A stretch of 64,000 nucleotides of DNA from assembly GCA_034431315.1 (NCBI GenBank), contig DAOUDK010000073.1:7862-71861 (forward strand), in the 5' to 3' direction. The notes under the pieces are model-generated. The model saw only the letters and a list, made by a program, of their open reading frames with translations. It made no database searches and was not told the origin of the DNA. The first letter of the stretch is position 1; each line of letters opens with the position of its first letter. Shown one piece after another: positions 15,984 to 24,768 of the stretch. A program made the translations under genes and the position numbers. The stretch comes from JAUWOY01 sp034431315 (lineage in GTDB: Bacteria; Chloroflexota; Anaerolineae; VGOG01).

Positions 15984-17042
15984 TTACAGATTCTCTTTGA
16001 ACCAACGGGCCACCAGGGCGGATGTTGCTGGACTACGAGGCAAGCTGAGGTGTCCCTCTCCGGGCAGTGATTTCAGACTGCCTCGCGCCATTTCCTCACC
16101 GACGGTTACGCGGGCCATCTTGACGGAGGTTATGTCGTCCTGGTCGCCATAAATCAGAAGCCACGGACGGTCACCTAATTTACTGATCGAATCCAGCGGG
16201 GCCAACTCAGCCACCAGTTCTCCTCGCTTCCGAAAACCGGCCCAGCGGAGGGCCTCCAGGTAGGACATTTCCTTCAGGATGCTCAGCCCCGGCCTGGTAT
16301 TGGCCTGGATTAGGAAAGGAGCCAGAGCCAGCACCGCCACGATCTGTTGATCGGTCCCGGCAGACCGGATGGCCAGATCGCCACCCAGGCCCATTCCCAG
16401 CACGCCGATGCGCTCAGGGTTGACCTCATCCCGCCGCGTCAGATAGGCCACCGCGCTGGGCAGTAGACCCAGCATCGCGGGATAACGAATCTCCTTTTCT
16501 GGGCCCCAATCTATGGCCAGGACGATGAAGCCTTCATCAACCAGGTCGGCCACTATGGGATGCGGGGAGAGGGTTCCTTCGGAAGGGCTGGGCAGGGCAC
16601 AGATGGCTGCCCTGGGCTCGCCCGCGTCTTCTGACAGGTAGAGCGTTCCCCGCAATTGTTGCCAGGAGACAGCTTCGCGACGAAGGCGACCATCGGCCTT
16701 CAGATCAGACCTCTCTCGATGTTGGATCCCGTGGAAAACAGAGGAAACGAGCAGCGTGACGGCCACGGCGCAAACCACGGCCGCCCCAAAGAGGAGCACC
16801 AGTTCGAATCCGGCCAGGCCGGGGTCGAAGACTTCCGGTGTAGCGGCGAAGAACCAAACGAAGCCTCCCACGATGAGGACTATGGCCAACAGGTAACCCC
16901 AGGCAGGCTTCCTGGCACTTCCTATCAAGGTAAGGCCAACCAGTCTGTGACGGGCGGCAACGAACTGCAAAGCCCCCACGATAGTGAGGAAAGCCAGGAG
17001 GAAATAGTTTATGGCCAGATGGGGAGATATGAAATGCAGCAC
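15984..17042 (-). CDS. Membrane-anchored alpha/beta-hydrolase fold protein lacking the nucleophile
   Basis: 352 residues from GTG 17042 (GAGG upstream); the frame can extend to 17102, but those residues are encoded by an inverted repeat. Three hydrophobic segments in the first ~120 residues precede a dienelactone-hydrolase-like domain: VLAIDWG, the elbow GVLGMGLGGDLA, WLLIYGDQDDI (acid) and GEGHLSL (His). The elbow reads GMGLG, so the expected Ser/Cys nucleophile is Gly. The fold is clear, but classical hydrolysis is doubtful. It forms a tight pair with the PAP2 gene. Confidence 0.75.
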   Translation of the reverse strand: MLHFISPHLAINYFLLAFLTIVGALQFVAARHRLVGLTLIGSARKPAWGYLLAIVLIVGGFVWFFAATPEVFDPGLAGFELVLLFGAAVVCAVAVTLLVSSVFHGIQHRERSDLKADGRLRREAVSWQQLRGTLYLSEDAGEPRAAICALPSPSEGTLSPHPIVADLVDEGFIVLAIDWGPEKEIRYPAMLGLLPSAVAYLTRRDEVNPERIGVLGMGLGGDLAIRSAGTDQQIVAVLALAPFLIQANTRPGLSILKEMSYLEALRWAGFRKRGELVAELAPLDSISKLGDRPWLLIYGDQDDITSVKMARVTVGEEMARGSLKSLPGEGHLSLPRSPATSALVARWFKENL

Positions 17043-17060
17043 GCAATGTACCTCTTGACG

Positions 17061-17124
17061 CAGCGGATAAACAACGGATAAGCGGATGTGGGCTTCTTGC
17101 ATCCGCTTATCCGCTTATCCGCTG
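17061..17124. repeat. Inverted period-8 repeat (ATCCGCTT units)
   Basis: Left arm 17061-17088, right arm 17100-17124 with repeated ATCCGCTT octads; arms match closely around an 11-base loop. It fills the spacer between acsC and the hydrolase-like gene. Related ATCCG sequence is at 12251-12274. Confidence 0.85.
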
Positions 17125-17154
17125 CCTATCCGTTGCTCCTGACTATCCGACCGC

Positions 17155-18528
17155 CTAATTCTGCCAAAGCTTCAGATAGGCCGGGATATCAACGGCTTCG
17201 CGCGGGCCAACCAGCACCTCCCAGCCAGACAGCTCGTCCTCCAGTTCGCCGGAGATGACGGCCACGAAACCGGGGATAACGATCTTGCGGTGAGAGATCT
17301 TATCCCCCACGTTGAACTGCTTGACCATCTTGGTTATGACCTCGGCGTCGAAGTTGCCCGCCGCCCAGGCGGTGAGCACGCTCATGCCCTCCGAATCACA
17401 GACCAACAGCCAGCATGGGATCCCTGAGCTCTCTACCTCACCCGCCACGCTGAAGTAAGTCAGCGAGAAGTTGGTGGTGGTCAGGAGAGGCGAATCTGCC
17501 GTCGGCTCGCCGAACTCGTAGACTCCCGGCTCCATCTGGATGGGCTTCTGGGGATCGGTGTAGATGTTCAGCCGCAAGGTCAGCAGGGAGTACATGGTGG
17601 CTGGATCGAAGTGGTCGAGGACGATGAGACCGCCGTACTTGGCGATGTGCTGGGCGGCGAGGGCCACCTCCTCGGCCTCTGACGCGGCCCCCTCGCCGGG
17701 GAAGGTGATGATTGGATAACCCAGCAAACGGAAGTTCTTCTTCAATGCCAGGCGGCGAAGCTGGGTCAGGTTAACCAAGGTATCCACGGGCTCTCTCGCC
17801 CCCGGATCGAGGACGATGTCCTCCACGCCGGCCTGTTTCACCTGCTCGACCAGGTTGGCCAGGGCGGTGAGGCGGTGTCCTGAGCTTGTCGAAGGATCGC
17901 CCTCCCCACGCACGGCCAGGGGCAGTTTGTGCTTCTTGGCCAGCTCGGCCATGGCCTGCCAGTTGTCCTGGTCGGCGGCGTAGAGCAGAGGGACCGCCCC
18001 CTCAAGCTTAGCCACAGCAGCTTCCAGGGCTGCAGGGTCATTGGAGATCAGAACGAGGGGCAGATTCGCTATAGCCTTCAGGGCCTCGACGCGCTCGGCG
18101 AACAGCACGGGGTCCCCAGAAGCGTTCTCCACGGCGAAGCCGCTGACGCTCAACTCCATCCCCACCCGCTCCACAGAGTAGCTGGCCGCTTTTGTAACGA
18201 CCTCCTCGAACTCCTCCAGCGGTTGGGTGTCTTTGACCCGCACTAGTAGCCCCGGCTCGTGGTAGAAGGTTTTCTCGTGGCGGAACATCACCGTCTCGTT
18301 GCCCACCTCGATCTTTCTGCCATCGCTGGAGATAGTGATCAGGCGGATGGGAGGAGCCGCTGCGGCAGCCAGGGACTCTCGCGCCTCGTCAGATACGTAG
18401 GGGCAGGCCGCCAGTTCCGCCTGCTTGGCCGCCAGTTTCATCGCGAAGGCGAGACAAGTTGGGAAGTTACATTCACGACAATTCGTGCGGGGCAACATCT
18501 TATAAATCTGCAATCCGGTGAGAGCCAT
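17155..18528 (-). CDS. acsC: Corrinoid/iron-sulfur protein large subunit (acetyl-CoA decarbonylase/synthase gamma)
   Basis: 457 residues. The N-terminal 4Fe-4S motif is C17-x2-C20-x4-C25-x16-C42. The rest is the TIM-barrel plus cobalamin-binding domain (LLVCDSEGMSVLTAWAAGNF near the end is typical of the corrinoid domain). With AcsD it carries the methyl group from AcsE to AcsB. A CCTGAGC/TCGAAGG palindrome is translated in frame (PSTSSGHR, nt 17872-17897). ATG 18528 has GAGGAGG upstream. It is separated from acsD by 691 bp that hold a plus-strand ORF, so it may need its own promoter. Confidence 0.95.
   Translation of the reverse strand: MALTGLQIYKMLPRTNCRECNFPTCLAFAMKLAAKQAELAACPYVSDEARESLAAAAAPPIRLITISSDGRKIEVGNETVMFRHEKTFYHEPGLLVRVKDTQPLEEFEEVVTKAASYSVERVGMELSVSGFAVENASGDPVLFAERVEALKAIANLPLVLISNDPAALEAAVAKLEGAVPLLYAADQDNWQAMAELAKKHKLPLAVRGEGDPSTSSGHRLTALANLVEQVKQAGVEDIVLDPGAREPVDTLVNLTQLRRLALKKNFRLLGYPIITFPGEGAASEAEEVALAAQHIAKYGGLIVLDHFDPATMYSLLTLRLNIYTDPQKPIQMEPGVYEFGEPTADSPLLTTTNFSLTYFSVAGEVESSGIPCWLLVCDSEGMSVLTAWAAGNFDAEVITKMVKQFNVGDKISHRKIVIPGFVAVISGELEDELSGWEVLVGPREAVDIPAYLKLWQN
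17872..17897. repeat. In-frame CCTGAGC...TCGAAGG palindrome copy in acsC
   Basis: Core TCCTGAGCTTGTCGAAGGA with the flank GCGGTG, as also seen at 48411 and 53294. On the coding strand it gives PSTSSGHR. Confidence 0.85.
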
Positions 18529-18546
18529 TTCTCTAACCTCCTCTGC

Positions 18547-18575
18547 TTGACATACTAGAAAGTTTGTGCTATATA
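18547..18575 (+). promoter_or_regulatory. Promoter of the zinc-ribbon ORF
   Basis: TTGACA (18547-18552), 17 bp spacer, TATATA (18570-18575). Confidence 0.6.
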
Positions 18576-18672
18576 TACAAGAAGTCCGTCAGTTCCTCTG
18601 AAAACCACATTTCTGATTTTGCTCACCGGCAGCATTTCGCGTCACAAGTCGGCGAGGAGAGGAGCAACCACA

Positions 18673-19248
18673 ATGGTCCAAGGGAAAAAAAGAATCAACG
18701 ATGAGCATTTATCAAACGGCAGTATCATCTTCTGGTCGCGCCGATTTGCCGAGGATGGCCGCTACTATGTTCCAGTTCGCTGTGGAGACTGTGGCGAGGA
18801 GCGTGTCATCAATGCAGTCGGAGCACAACCCGATTTCACCGGCCTATGTCCAGACTGTGCTCACTTCCGCAGGCGCAAAGTCAGCCTGACAATTCCTCAA
18901 ACTCTTCCTAACGGCAGCATCATTTACTGGAACGAGGAGCACATCGAAGATGGTACCCGGATGGTTCCGGTGCGCTGCGGCGGCCTTTTCTGCGGCGGCA
19001 GCATCCGAGTAGTCCCAGTCTATACAACTTACGCAGAAAATTTCACGGGTCAGTGTCGCCAATGCGCCCATGCATATGACCGCTCTGGAACTTGGACTGG
19101 CGGTAGAAAGAAGTCACGGGCTGGTTACATTCTTGTGAAACTTCCTCCCAATCATCCCTTTTTCATCGCCGCCCTCCTACAAGCTCCTACGAGTTCCTAC
19201 GATAGCGCCTCCTGGGAACTCATTGCTTCTCCATCAGCTTCTCAATGA
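18673..19248 (+). CDS. Two-module zinc-ribbon-like protein, possibly a truncated HNH-type protein
   Basis: 191 residues from ATG 18673 (AGGAGAGGAG upstream). Two related ~60-residue modules each start LSNGSIIFW or LPNGSIIYW, contain YVPVRCG or MVPVRCG and carry Cys pairs (CGDCG...CPDC; CGGLFCGG...CRQC), suggesting two zinc-binding ribbons. The following GGRKKSRAGYILVKLPPNHPFF resembles the entry to an HNH endonuclease domain, but the frame then runs into a 10-bp tandem repeat (19174-19203) and into the antisense of acsD, so no HNH core is present. It is transcribed against the flanking acs genes and looks like an insertion; the product may be a remnant. Confidence 0.5.
   Translation: MVQGKKRINDEHLSNGSIIFWSRRFAEDGRYYVPVRCGDCGEERVINAVGAQPDFTGLCPDCAHFRRRKVSLTIPQTLPNGSIIYWNEEHIEDGTRMVPVRCGGLFCGGSIRVVPVYTTYAENFTGQCRQCAHAYDRSGTWTGGRKKSRAGYILVKLPPNHPFFIAALLQAPTSSYDSASWELIASPSASQ
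19174..19203. repeat. Period-10 tandem repeat (CTCCTACAAG x3)
   Basis: CTCCTACAAG, CTCCTACGAG, TTCCTACGAT. It marks the point where the zinc-ribbon ORF loses similarity to a sensible protein. Confidence 0.7.
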
Positions 19249-20191
19249 AACCCTTGACGATCTCCACTGTCTCAGGGTGGCGTATGGTAACGATATCGGC
19301 GCCGGTTTGGAGGAGAGTGGTGGCCGTCATTGCCTCCCAGGTGACTCCTCGCTTGGCCCAGTCGCCCCAGGCCTCCGGCACGCCCTCGCCCGTCCTGGAT
19401 TCTTTCTGCCGCCAGGACTCCTCGCCCACGAAGCAGATCATGGGTTGCTGGGTCATGGCGTCGCCGCTGAGGGCGGCTATGCGCAGCCTCTCCATGACCG
19501 AATAGCCGTATTCGATCCCGTAGCCCAAGGCCCCAGTGGTGGGATCCATCAGGATGCGATCCTGGGGAAGGGCCATGTCGCTGATCAGGATGGTTAGCTG
19601 TTTGGACAGGTTCACGTCCATCGGGGTGCTGGAGATGACCAGTTGGTCGTGAGCCATCGCGGCCGCGACGATGGTGCGGTAGTTCTTGTCCTCGCACAGG
19701 CCCAGCACTATGCGCTCGCTCTGGGCAGCCTCGGCCACGGCCACCAAAAGCTCGTTGTCCAGCTCGGCCTGGCCGGGCCCGCGCACGATCAAGGGGAGCC
19801 CCGTCGCCGCCAGCACTTTTTTGACTGTGGCGGCCGCTTCTTCGGGAGTGGTCTCGTGGCCCTCGCTATCAGCGCCCCTCAGCTTCAGCATGATGATGTC
19901 GGCGCCATATCCCTCCGCTTTCTCGGCCCAGGGTGCTGGATCGTTGAGCGCGTCGCCCCAGGCCTCTTTGAGAAGGGGCGACCAGTCTTCGGGATAATGG
20001 TCCTGGATTTCGATGGCGATGACGGGCGGGTTGGGCATCTTGCCCTCGAAGTGCAAGAAAGGAAGGGTGGTCTCACCGCCAACGGTGACCGTCTTGGCTC
20101 GTGTCCCCCCTTGCTCGGCGGTAGCGCCCAGGGTGACCTCTCGCACCGAACCCTTCCATTTCTCCGTGGGTATCTCTACTGTGACAGGCAT
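19220..20191 (-). CDS. acsD: Corrinoid/iron-sulfur protein small subunit (acetyl-CoA decarbonylase/synthase delta)
   Basis: 323 residues, TIM-barrel protein that pairs with AcsC and forms the pocket over the cobalamin. Recognised from FEGKMPNPPVIAIEIQD, GADIIMLKLRGADSEG, RILMDPTTGALGYGIEYGYSVMERLR and the overall length. It follows acsB with only an inverted heptad array between them. Its 3' end overlaps the convergent zinc-ribbon ORF by 29 bp. Start ATG 20191 has GAGG and GGAGG upstream. Confidence 0.95.
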   Translation of the reverse strand: MPVTVEIPTEKWKGSVREVTLGATAEQGGTRAKTVTVGGETTLPFLHFEGKMPNPPVIAIEIQDHYPEDWSPLLKEAWGDALNDPAPWAEKAEGYGADIIMLKLRGADSEGHETTPEEAAATVKKVLAATGLPLIVRGPGQAELDNELLVAVAEAAQSERIVLGLCEDKNYRTIVAAAMAHDQLVISSTPMDVNLSKQLTILISDMALPQDRILMDPTTGALGYGIEYGYSVMERLRIAALSGDAMTQQPMICFVGEESWRQKESRTGEGVPEAWGDWAKRGVTWEAMTATTLLQTGADIVTIRHPETVEIVKGFIEKLMEKQ

Positions 20192-20218
20192 CCTCGTTAT
20201 ATCCTCCTTTGCCGGAAG

Positions 20219-20304
20219 TTGGAAGTTGGAAGTTGGAAGTTGGATGTTGGATTGTCAGACTGTCCAACCTCTAATCTCCAATCTCTAATTTCTAATTTCT
20301 AATT
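20219..20304. repeat. Inverted heptad array, 5 + 6 units
   Basis: TTGGAAG x3, TTGGATG, TTGGATT (20219-20253), nine-base spacer, then six TCCAAYC/TCTAATN heptads (20263-20304). It sits between acsB and acsD. Confidence 0.9.
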
Positions 20305-20306
20305 CC

Positions 20307-22586
20307 CTAGAACAACGGCGGCATGGTCAAAGCTGGATGTCCCTTCTCCTCCAGGAAGGGCAGAAGCTCCTCCACGGTGGTAGCCACTCGCTCGTCGGCG
20401 ATCTTATCTACCAGGTCAGGATCGCCCTCTCGTTCGGCAGCAGCCTTCAACTCCTCGGACATGGATTCTTTAAGGAAGCTGGACATCCAGACGATCCGTT
20501 TGAGCCCCCCATCGGCGCGGACGAACTTGTTGCTAACGACGAAGAACTTCCCGTGCCCCATCACCCCAGGGGTTTGAATGCCGCCCCCGCACATGCCAGC
20601 CAGGGTGGAGAAAGTCATCCCCGCCGGGGTCATGCTTGGGTCCTCGCGGGAGACGATCATGAAGCCATTGGCCTCTGGGATGATCATCATGATGCACTCA
20701 AAGCATCCGCAAGCTGTCATCGGGTTCTCTATGGCAGAATACATCGCTACTTCTTCCACCGACCCATGGGAACCTACTTTTGCATAGTCGTTGATTCCCT
20801 CGAAATAGCCCTTGAAAGGATCTATGGCCGCGCCTTTTAGAATGGGCTGGTTTGGCCCGGTGGGGTTGATCCGGTAGGAAGCCTTGCAGTCCAGCCAGTT
20901 GTAAGCGCCGCAAAGCCCCAGTCGCTCTGGGCTGACCACGCAGACGTGATCGGGGGCGAAGCTCTGGCAAAGAGTGCAGCTATAGAAAGTATCCACGCTC
21001 TCGTCAGTCATCTCGGCCAGTCGCTTGTTACGGAAGTCGTAGGCCGCGCGGGCCTTCTCCAGCCACTGAGCATACAGCTCAGGATCGGTGACGATGGTGA
21101 CCTGTACTTTGTCCACAATGGCTCCGAAATCAGCCTGGAAACGGGCGTGGAGGATCTCGCCGAAGTGCTTCAGAGTGAACCCCTTCTCGGCGGCAGTCTT
21201 GCTGAGACGGATCCAGGCGATGTCGCGCTGGCCGATGTGCTGGATGCCCGACGCACCGTTGACGAAGTAGTGAATCTGCCGCTCCAGCACAGGCTCGAAG
21301 TCATCCTGCATCTTCCGCCCAGCCACCTCGACGATGATCCCCAGGTCCATGTAGCCACCCTCTTCGATGTCCTCGAAGCCGGGGCCGACGACCTCGATCT
21401 TGCCGTCCTCCACCTCGTCCATGGGGTTCATCTTCAGATACTCGAAGGCGCGGGAATACTTGCCGCCGAACTCAACCCTCATGTCGGCCCGGCGTACCCG
21501 CTCCCCCTCGAAAGCGCTGCCATAAGGCACAGGGATGGGCACCTCGGTGATCTTCAACTTGATACCGCGCACCTCGATGCAGCGCTGCACCAGTCGCTTG
21601 GCCTTCTCGGCATCCGTCTCCCCCTCAATGTCGTCGAAGGGCATGGAGATGACGTGTTCGTACCGGGTGACGCCGGTGGGCAGTATTTGGGGGATGACGG
21701 TGTCGGCGATGACGGGGAAGCCGTAGTTGAGGGCGCCCGCGGCAGTGGCGTATTTCAGATCATCCACCTCACCCAGAGCCAGCGCGAAGGCAAAGCAACG
21801 GAACTTGTTGTAGAGCAAGATATCTCGCGCCTGACCACCTTTCATGCCCCCAAAGGTCAAGGCCGCACGGGTGGCGAAGCCCAGGGCATAGATAGTGGAG
21901 ATGGTATCGGTGCCGAAGGGTACGATGTAGGTATCGTAGCCCATTTCGACACCCTCTTCCATCAACTGATGAATGATGCTCCGTCCGTCGACGTTGCCAG
22001 AGAGGAAAATGAGGATGTTACGCTGCTGTAGTTCGCGGATGATCTGCACGGCTGCCTCGTTGCTCTTGGCGGCACCGATGATGGCAGCGAAGCCAGGCAT
22101 CCGCCCGTCCACCAGTTGGATGCCCCAGGAGCGCAGTTGGATGTCATCAATGGGGCCATTGACGTAGCCGCCTGCCTCCTCCCCCCCCGCGTCGGGGCTG
22201 GTGAAGCTGGTGCCAGTGAGCTGCAAGCCAGGCATTGGCTCTGGCTGCTGGCCGTAGGCGAAACGGATGCCCTCGATGGCCTCCTCTGCAAAGAGCGTGG
22301 CCACCCCGCAGTCGAGGGTTTCACCCAGATAGGGCAGCCAAACGCTACCCTCAGGCTGAGGGTGCAGCAGCATCCTGGCCCGCTCAATGACGGGAGGGAG
22401 ATCGCCGATCTTGCTCACCTCCAGGCCAGTGAAGCCCAGGATAACGGGGAGGTAGTACGCGGTGTTCGGGAATTGAATCGGCGCGTCAGGCCCTAGTTCT
22501 TTCAGGGCCTTCTGCAGCAGATCGTCGGCCTCTTTGACGATACGGTTAGCGCCGCGGATGGCGGCGGTGGCGATATATTTGGACAT
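20307..22586 (-). CDS. acsB: CO-methylating acetyl-CoA synthase
   Basis: 759 residues. The A-cluster ligands are C537, C540, C549, C559, C626 and C628, with the same spacing as the six ligands of the Moorella enzyme (506, 509, 518, 528, 595, 597; constant offset 31). C626-G-C628 would hold the proximal metal and distal nickel. The full N-terminal CODH-contact domain is present, as in bacterial AcsB and unlike archaeal CdhC. The enzyme condenses the methyl group from AcsC/AcsD with CO from CooS and CoA. It lies between cooS and acsD. Confidence 0.97.
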   Translation of the reverse strand: MSKYIATAAIRGANRIVKEADDLLQKALKELGPDAPIQFPNTAYYLPVILGFTGLEVSKIGDLPPVIERARMLLHPQPEGSVWLPYLGETLDCGVATLFAEEAIEGIRFAYGQQPEPMPGLQLTGTSFTSPDAGGEEAGGYVNGPIDDIQLRSWGIQLVDGRMPGFAAIIGAAKSNEAAVQIIRELQQRNILIFLSGNVDGRSIIHQLMEEGVEMGYDTYIVPFGTDTISTIYALGFATRAALTFGGMKGGQARDILLYNKFRCFAFALALGEVDDLKYATAAGALNYGFPVIADTVIPQILPTGVTRYEHVISMPFDDIEGETDAEKAKRLVQRCIEVRGIKLKITEVPIPVPYGSAFEGERVRRADMRVEFGGKYSRAFEYLKMNPMDEVEDGKIEVVGPGFEDIEEGGYMDLGIIVEVAGRKMQDDFEPVLERQIHYFVNGASGIQHIGQRDIAWIRLSKTAAEKGFTLKHFGEILHARFQADFGAIVDKVQVTIVTDPELYAQWLEKARAAYDFRNKRLAEMTDESVDTFYSCTLCQSFAPDHVCVVSPERLGLCGAYNWLDCKASYRINPTGPNQPILKGAAIDPFKGYFEGINDYAKVGSHGSVEEVAMYSAIENPMTACGCFECIMMIIPEANGFMIVSREDPSMTPAGMTFSTLAGMCGGGIQTPGVMGHGKFFVVSNKFVRADGGLKRIVWMSSFLKESMSEELKAAAEREGDPDLVDKIADERVATTVEELLPFLEEKGHPALTMPPLF

Positions 22587-22627
22587 GGGACACTTTCCTC
22601 CTTAAAAATCTACGCATTGCTTGTAGG

Positions 22628-22692
22628 CTGGTAAATTGGCAGATTGGTCCCAATGTACCAATCTACCAGTTTCCCAGTTTCCCAATTTGCCG
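22628..22692. repeat. Inverted period-8 array (CCAATNTA / TTGGTANN type)
   Basis: Left half CTGGTAAATTGGCAGATTGG, right half four octads ACCAATCT, ACCAGTTT, CCCAGTTT, CCCAATTT (22657-22688). It fills the cooS-acsB spacer. Confidence 0.85.
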
Positions 22693-22696
22693 TCAG

Positions 22697-24682
22697 TTAA
22701 CGCACCACAGAGGGGATCTTGGCGCTGTAAAGGCTCACTTCCTCGCCCCTCTCCATAGCCTCTATGAACTGAAGCATCAGCCTGTCGCCGCTCTGGCCGA
22801 AGCGGGTGGGGTCGTACTCCACCAGGCCCAAGGCCGCTCGCTTCTTGTCAATGTGCTCCAGGGCCTTCCTGACGGCCTCGTCGGGATCGGGGATGAACTC
22901 CAGCTTGCCGCCGACCCGCTCCTCCCAGTCCCCGCTGATGAAGCGATCCACCACGGGGCTGTTGGCCACTGGCGATTCGCTGCAGAAGATGGTGTACACG
23001 CCGGAGCCGACGAAGTAGCAGCCGATGGAGATGGCCTTCTCGCTCATCCACTCCGGGGCGAATCCCACCACCGGGATGTCGGAGATGTCCTCGCCCAGCC
23101 CGCCTTCGGTAGCCATCTGGCTGAGGGTGGTGAGGATGCGGGTGTTGTCCACGCAACTGCCAACGTGCAGCACTGGCGGGATGCCCACCGTCTCGCAGAT
23201 TTCGCGCAGTCCAGGGCCAGCGTACTGGGCCGCCTCTGGCGACAGAAGCCCATACTTGGCGCAGGCGATGGCTCCGCAACCGGTCATCACCACCAGCACG
23301 TCGTTCTCGATCAGCTTGCGCGTGATGTACTCGTGAGAGTAGTCATGGCAGGTGCGGGGATTGTTGCAGCCCACCACTCCCGCCACCCCCCGCAGCCTCC
23401 CCTGCACCACGGCGTCGTTCAGCGGGCGGAAGGAGCCACGATAGAAACCGCCCAAAGCGTAGTTGATATACTCGTGGGAGAAGCCGGCTATCAACTGGCT
23501 GACCTCCTTCGGGATGCGCGTCTCCTTACGGTTGGGGAAGTTATCAATCCCCATCTTGACAATCTGTTTGGCGATCTCCAGGGCGCGATGCTCGTCGAAC
23601 TCGATGTGAGTGGCCCCTTCGATGCGCGCCTTGGGAGAAGTGGTGACCAGGGTGGTGTGGAACTGGTCAGCCAGGGGAGCCAGGGCCTGCATGATGCACT
23701 GGATGTCAACCACCATAAGCTCAATGGCGCCGGTCATAATGGCCAGCTCCTGGCTCAGGAAGTTGCCGACGGTGGGCACTCCCTGGCGCATCAGCGTCTC
23801 GTTGGCCGTGCAGCAGATGCCCGCCAGGGTGATGCCCTTGGCCCCTTTGCTCTTGGCGTATTCGATCATCTCCGGATCGTTCACCGCCACCAGAATCAAC
23901 TCCGAAAGAGTCGGCTCGTGGCCGTGGACGACGATGTTCACCTCATCCTCGCTCAGGGCCCCCATGTTGGCCTGAGCCACCAGAGGGACAGGGGAGCCAA
24001 ACAGAATATCGGTGATGTCGGTGGACAGCATCGAACCGCCCCAGCCATCGGCCAGGGCATTTCGTAGCCCAGCCATCAGGATGTTGTCGTAGTCCTGGTC
24101 ATTCCCCACGTGGGTGCGGTGCATGATGTCCACCACTTCCCGATCTATCCCCCGGGGGGCGATGTCAAGCTTGCGCCAAATCTCCTGCCGCTTCTTCGGG
24201 GCGCGTTGGAGGTAGACCAACTCCCCCGTCTGCCGGCCGAATTCGGCCAGGGCCTTCTCCGCTACTTCCTGGGCGATTTCCAGGGTCTCCCGGCCTTGAG
24301 TAGCTACCCCCAGCAGCCCCGCCACCTCCAGGAGCTTGTTCACATCGCGGATCTCGTAATCCGGGGACTCGCCCTCGGCGGCGGCCAGGAGCGTCAGGGC
24401 CATGCCGCGGCCATGGTCGGAGTGGGCAGCGGCGCCGGCGGCTATCATGCGAGCAAAGTTGCGGGCGGCGACCGTCTCCTTAGTAGCCCCACAGATCCCC
24501 GTTTGGCCCTCCTTCACCAGGCGGCAGGGGCCCATGGAGCAGTTACTGCAGCAAGCCCCCTTGCTTCCGATGGGGCACGGCTTCATTGCTGCGGCGCGAG
24601 AGAAGGCAGTGGAAATGCCCTCGGCCTCGGCAAACTCCAACATGGTCTTGATGGTTGGATCTATGGTCTTATTATTGGTCAT
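22697..24682 (-). CDS. cooS: Anaerobic carbon monoxide dehydrogenase catalytic subunit
   Basis: 661 residues from ATG 24682 (GGAGG 9 bp upstream; a TTG two codons earlier is possible). It reduces CO2 to CO at a Ni-Fe-S C-cluster. N-terminal cysteines CPIGSKGACCSNCSMGPC and GICGA are the B/D-cluster ligands; C-cluster ligands are visible as GHEPTL (His), GICCTANE, IQCIMQ, GCNNPRTC, TGCGAIAC and VGSC. Also called acsA when paired with acsB, as here. No cooC nickel-insertion ATPase is in the window; the small HMA-like gene just upstream may be relevant. Confidence 0.97.
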   Translation of the reverse strand: MTNNKTIDPTIKTMLEFAEAEGISTAFSRAAAMKPCPIGSKGACCSNCSMGPCRLVKEGQTGICGATKETVAARNFARMIAAGAAAHSDHGRGMALTLLAAAEGESPDYEIRDVNKLLEVAGLLGVATQGRETLEIAQEVAEKALAEFGRQTGELVYLQRAPKKRQEIWRKLDIAPRGIDREVVDIMHRTHVGNDQDYDNILMAGLRNALADGWGGSMLSTDITDILFGSPVPLVAQANMGALSEDEVNIVVHGHEPTLSELILVAVNDPEMIEYAKSKGAKGITLAGICCTANETLMRQGVPTVGNFLSQELAIMTGAIELMVVDIQCIMQALAPLADQFHTTLVTTSPKARIEGATHIEFDEHRALEIAKQIVKMGIDNFPNRKETRIPKEVSQLIAGFSHEYINYALGGFYRGSFRPLNDAVVQGRLRGVAGVVGCNNPRTCHDYSHEYITRKLIENDVLVVMTGCGAIACAKYGLLSPEAAQYAGPGLREICETVGIPPVLHVGSCVDNTRILTTLSQMATEGGLGEDISDIPVVGFAPEWMSEKAISIGCYFVGSGVYTIFCSESPVANSPVVDRFISGDWEERVGGKLEFIPDPDEAVRKALEHIDKKRAALGLVEYDPTRFGQSGDRLMLQFIEAMERGEEVSLYSAKIPSVVR

Positions 24683-24726
24683 TATCAAACTCCTCCATTT
24701 CGAAAGCTATAAACTAGAAACCAGAA

Positions 24727-24768
24727 TCCAACTTCCAATTTCCAATTTCCAACTTCTAACTTCCAGTA
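24727..24768. repeat. Heptad array (six TCCAAYT units)
   Basis: TCCAACT, TCCAATT, TCCAATT, TCCAACT, TCTAACT, TCCAGTA, ending next to the stop codon of the HMA-like gene. Only one arm is clear. Confidence 0.85.

Noticed and set aside
20946..22031. 361-codon plus-strand frame opposite acsB
   Set aside because: Antisense shadow of acsB, whose A-cluster ligands are all in place.
22853..24067. 404-codon plus-strand frame opposite cooS
   Set aside because: Antisense shadow of a firmly identified gene; His/Gln-rich low-information translation.
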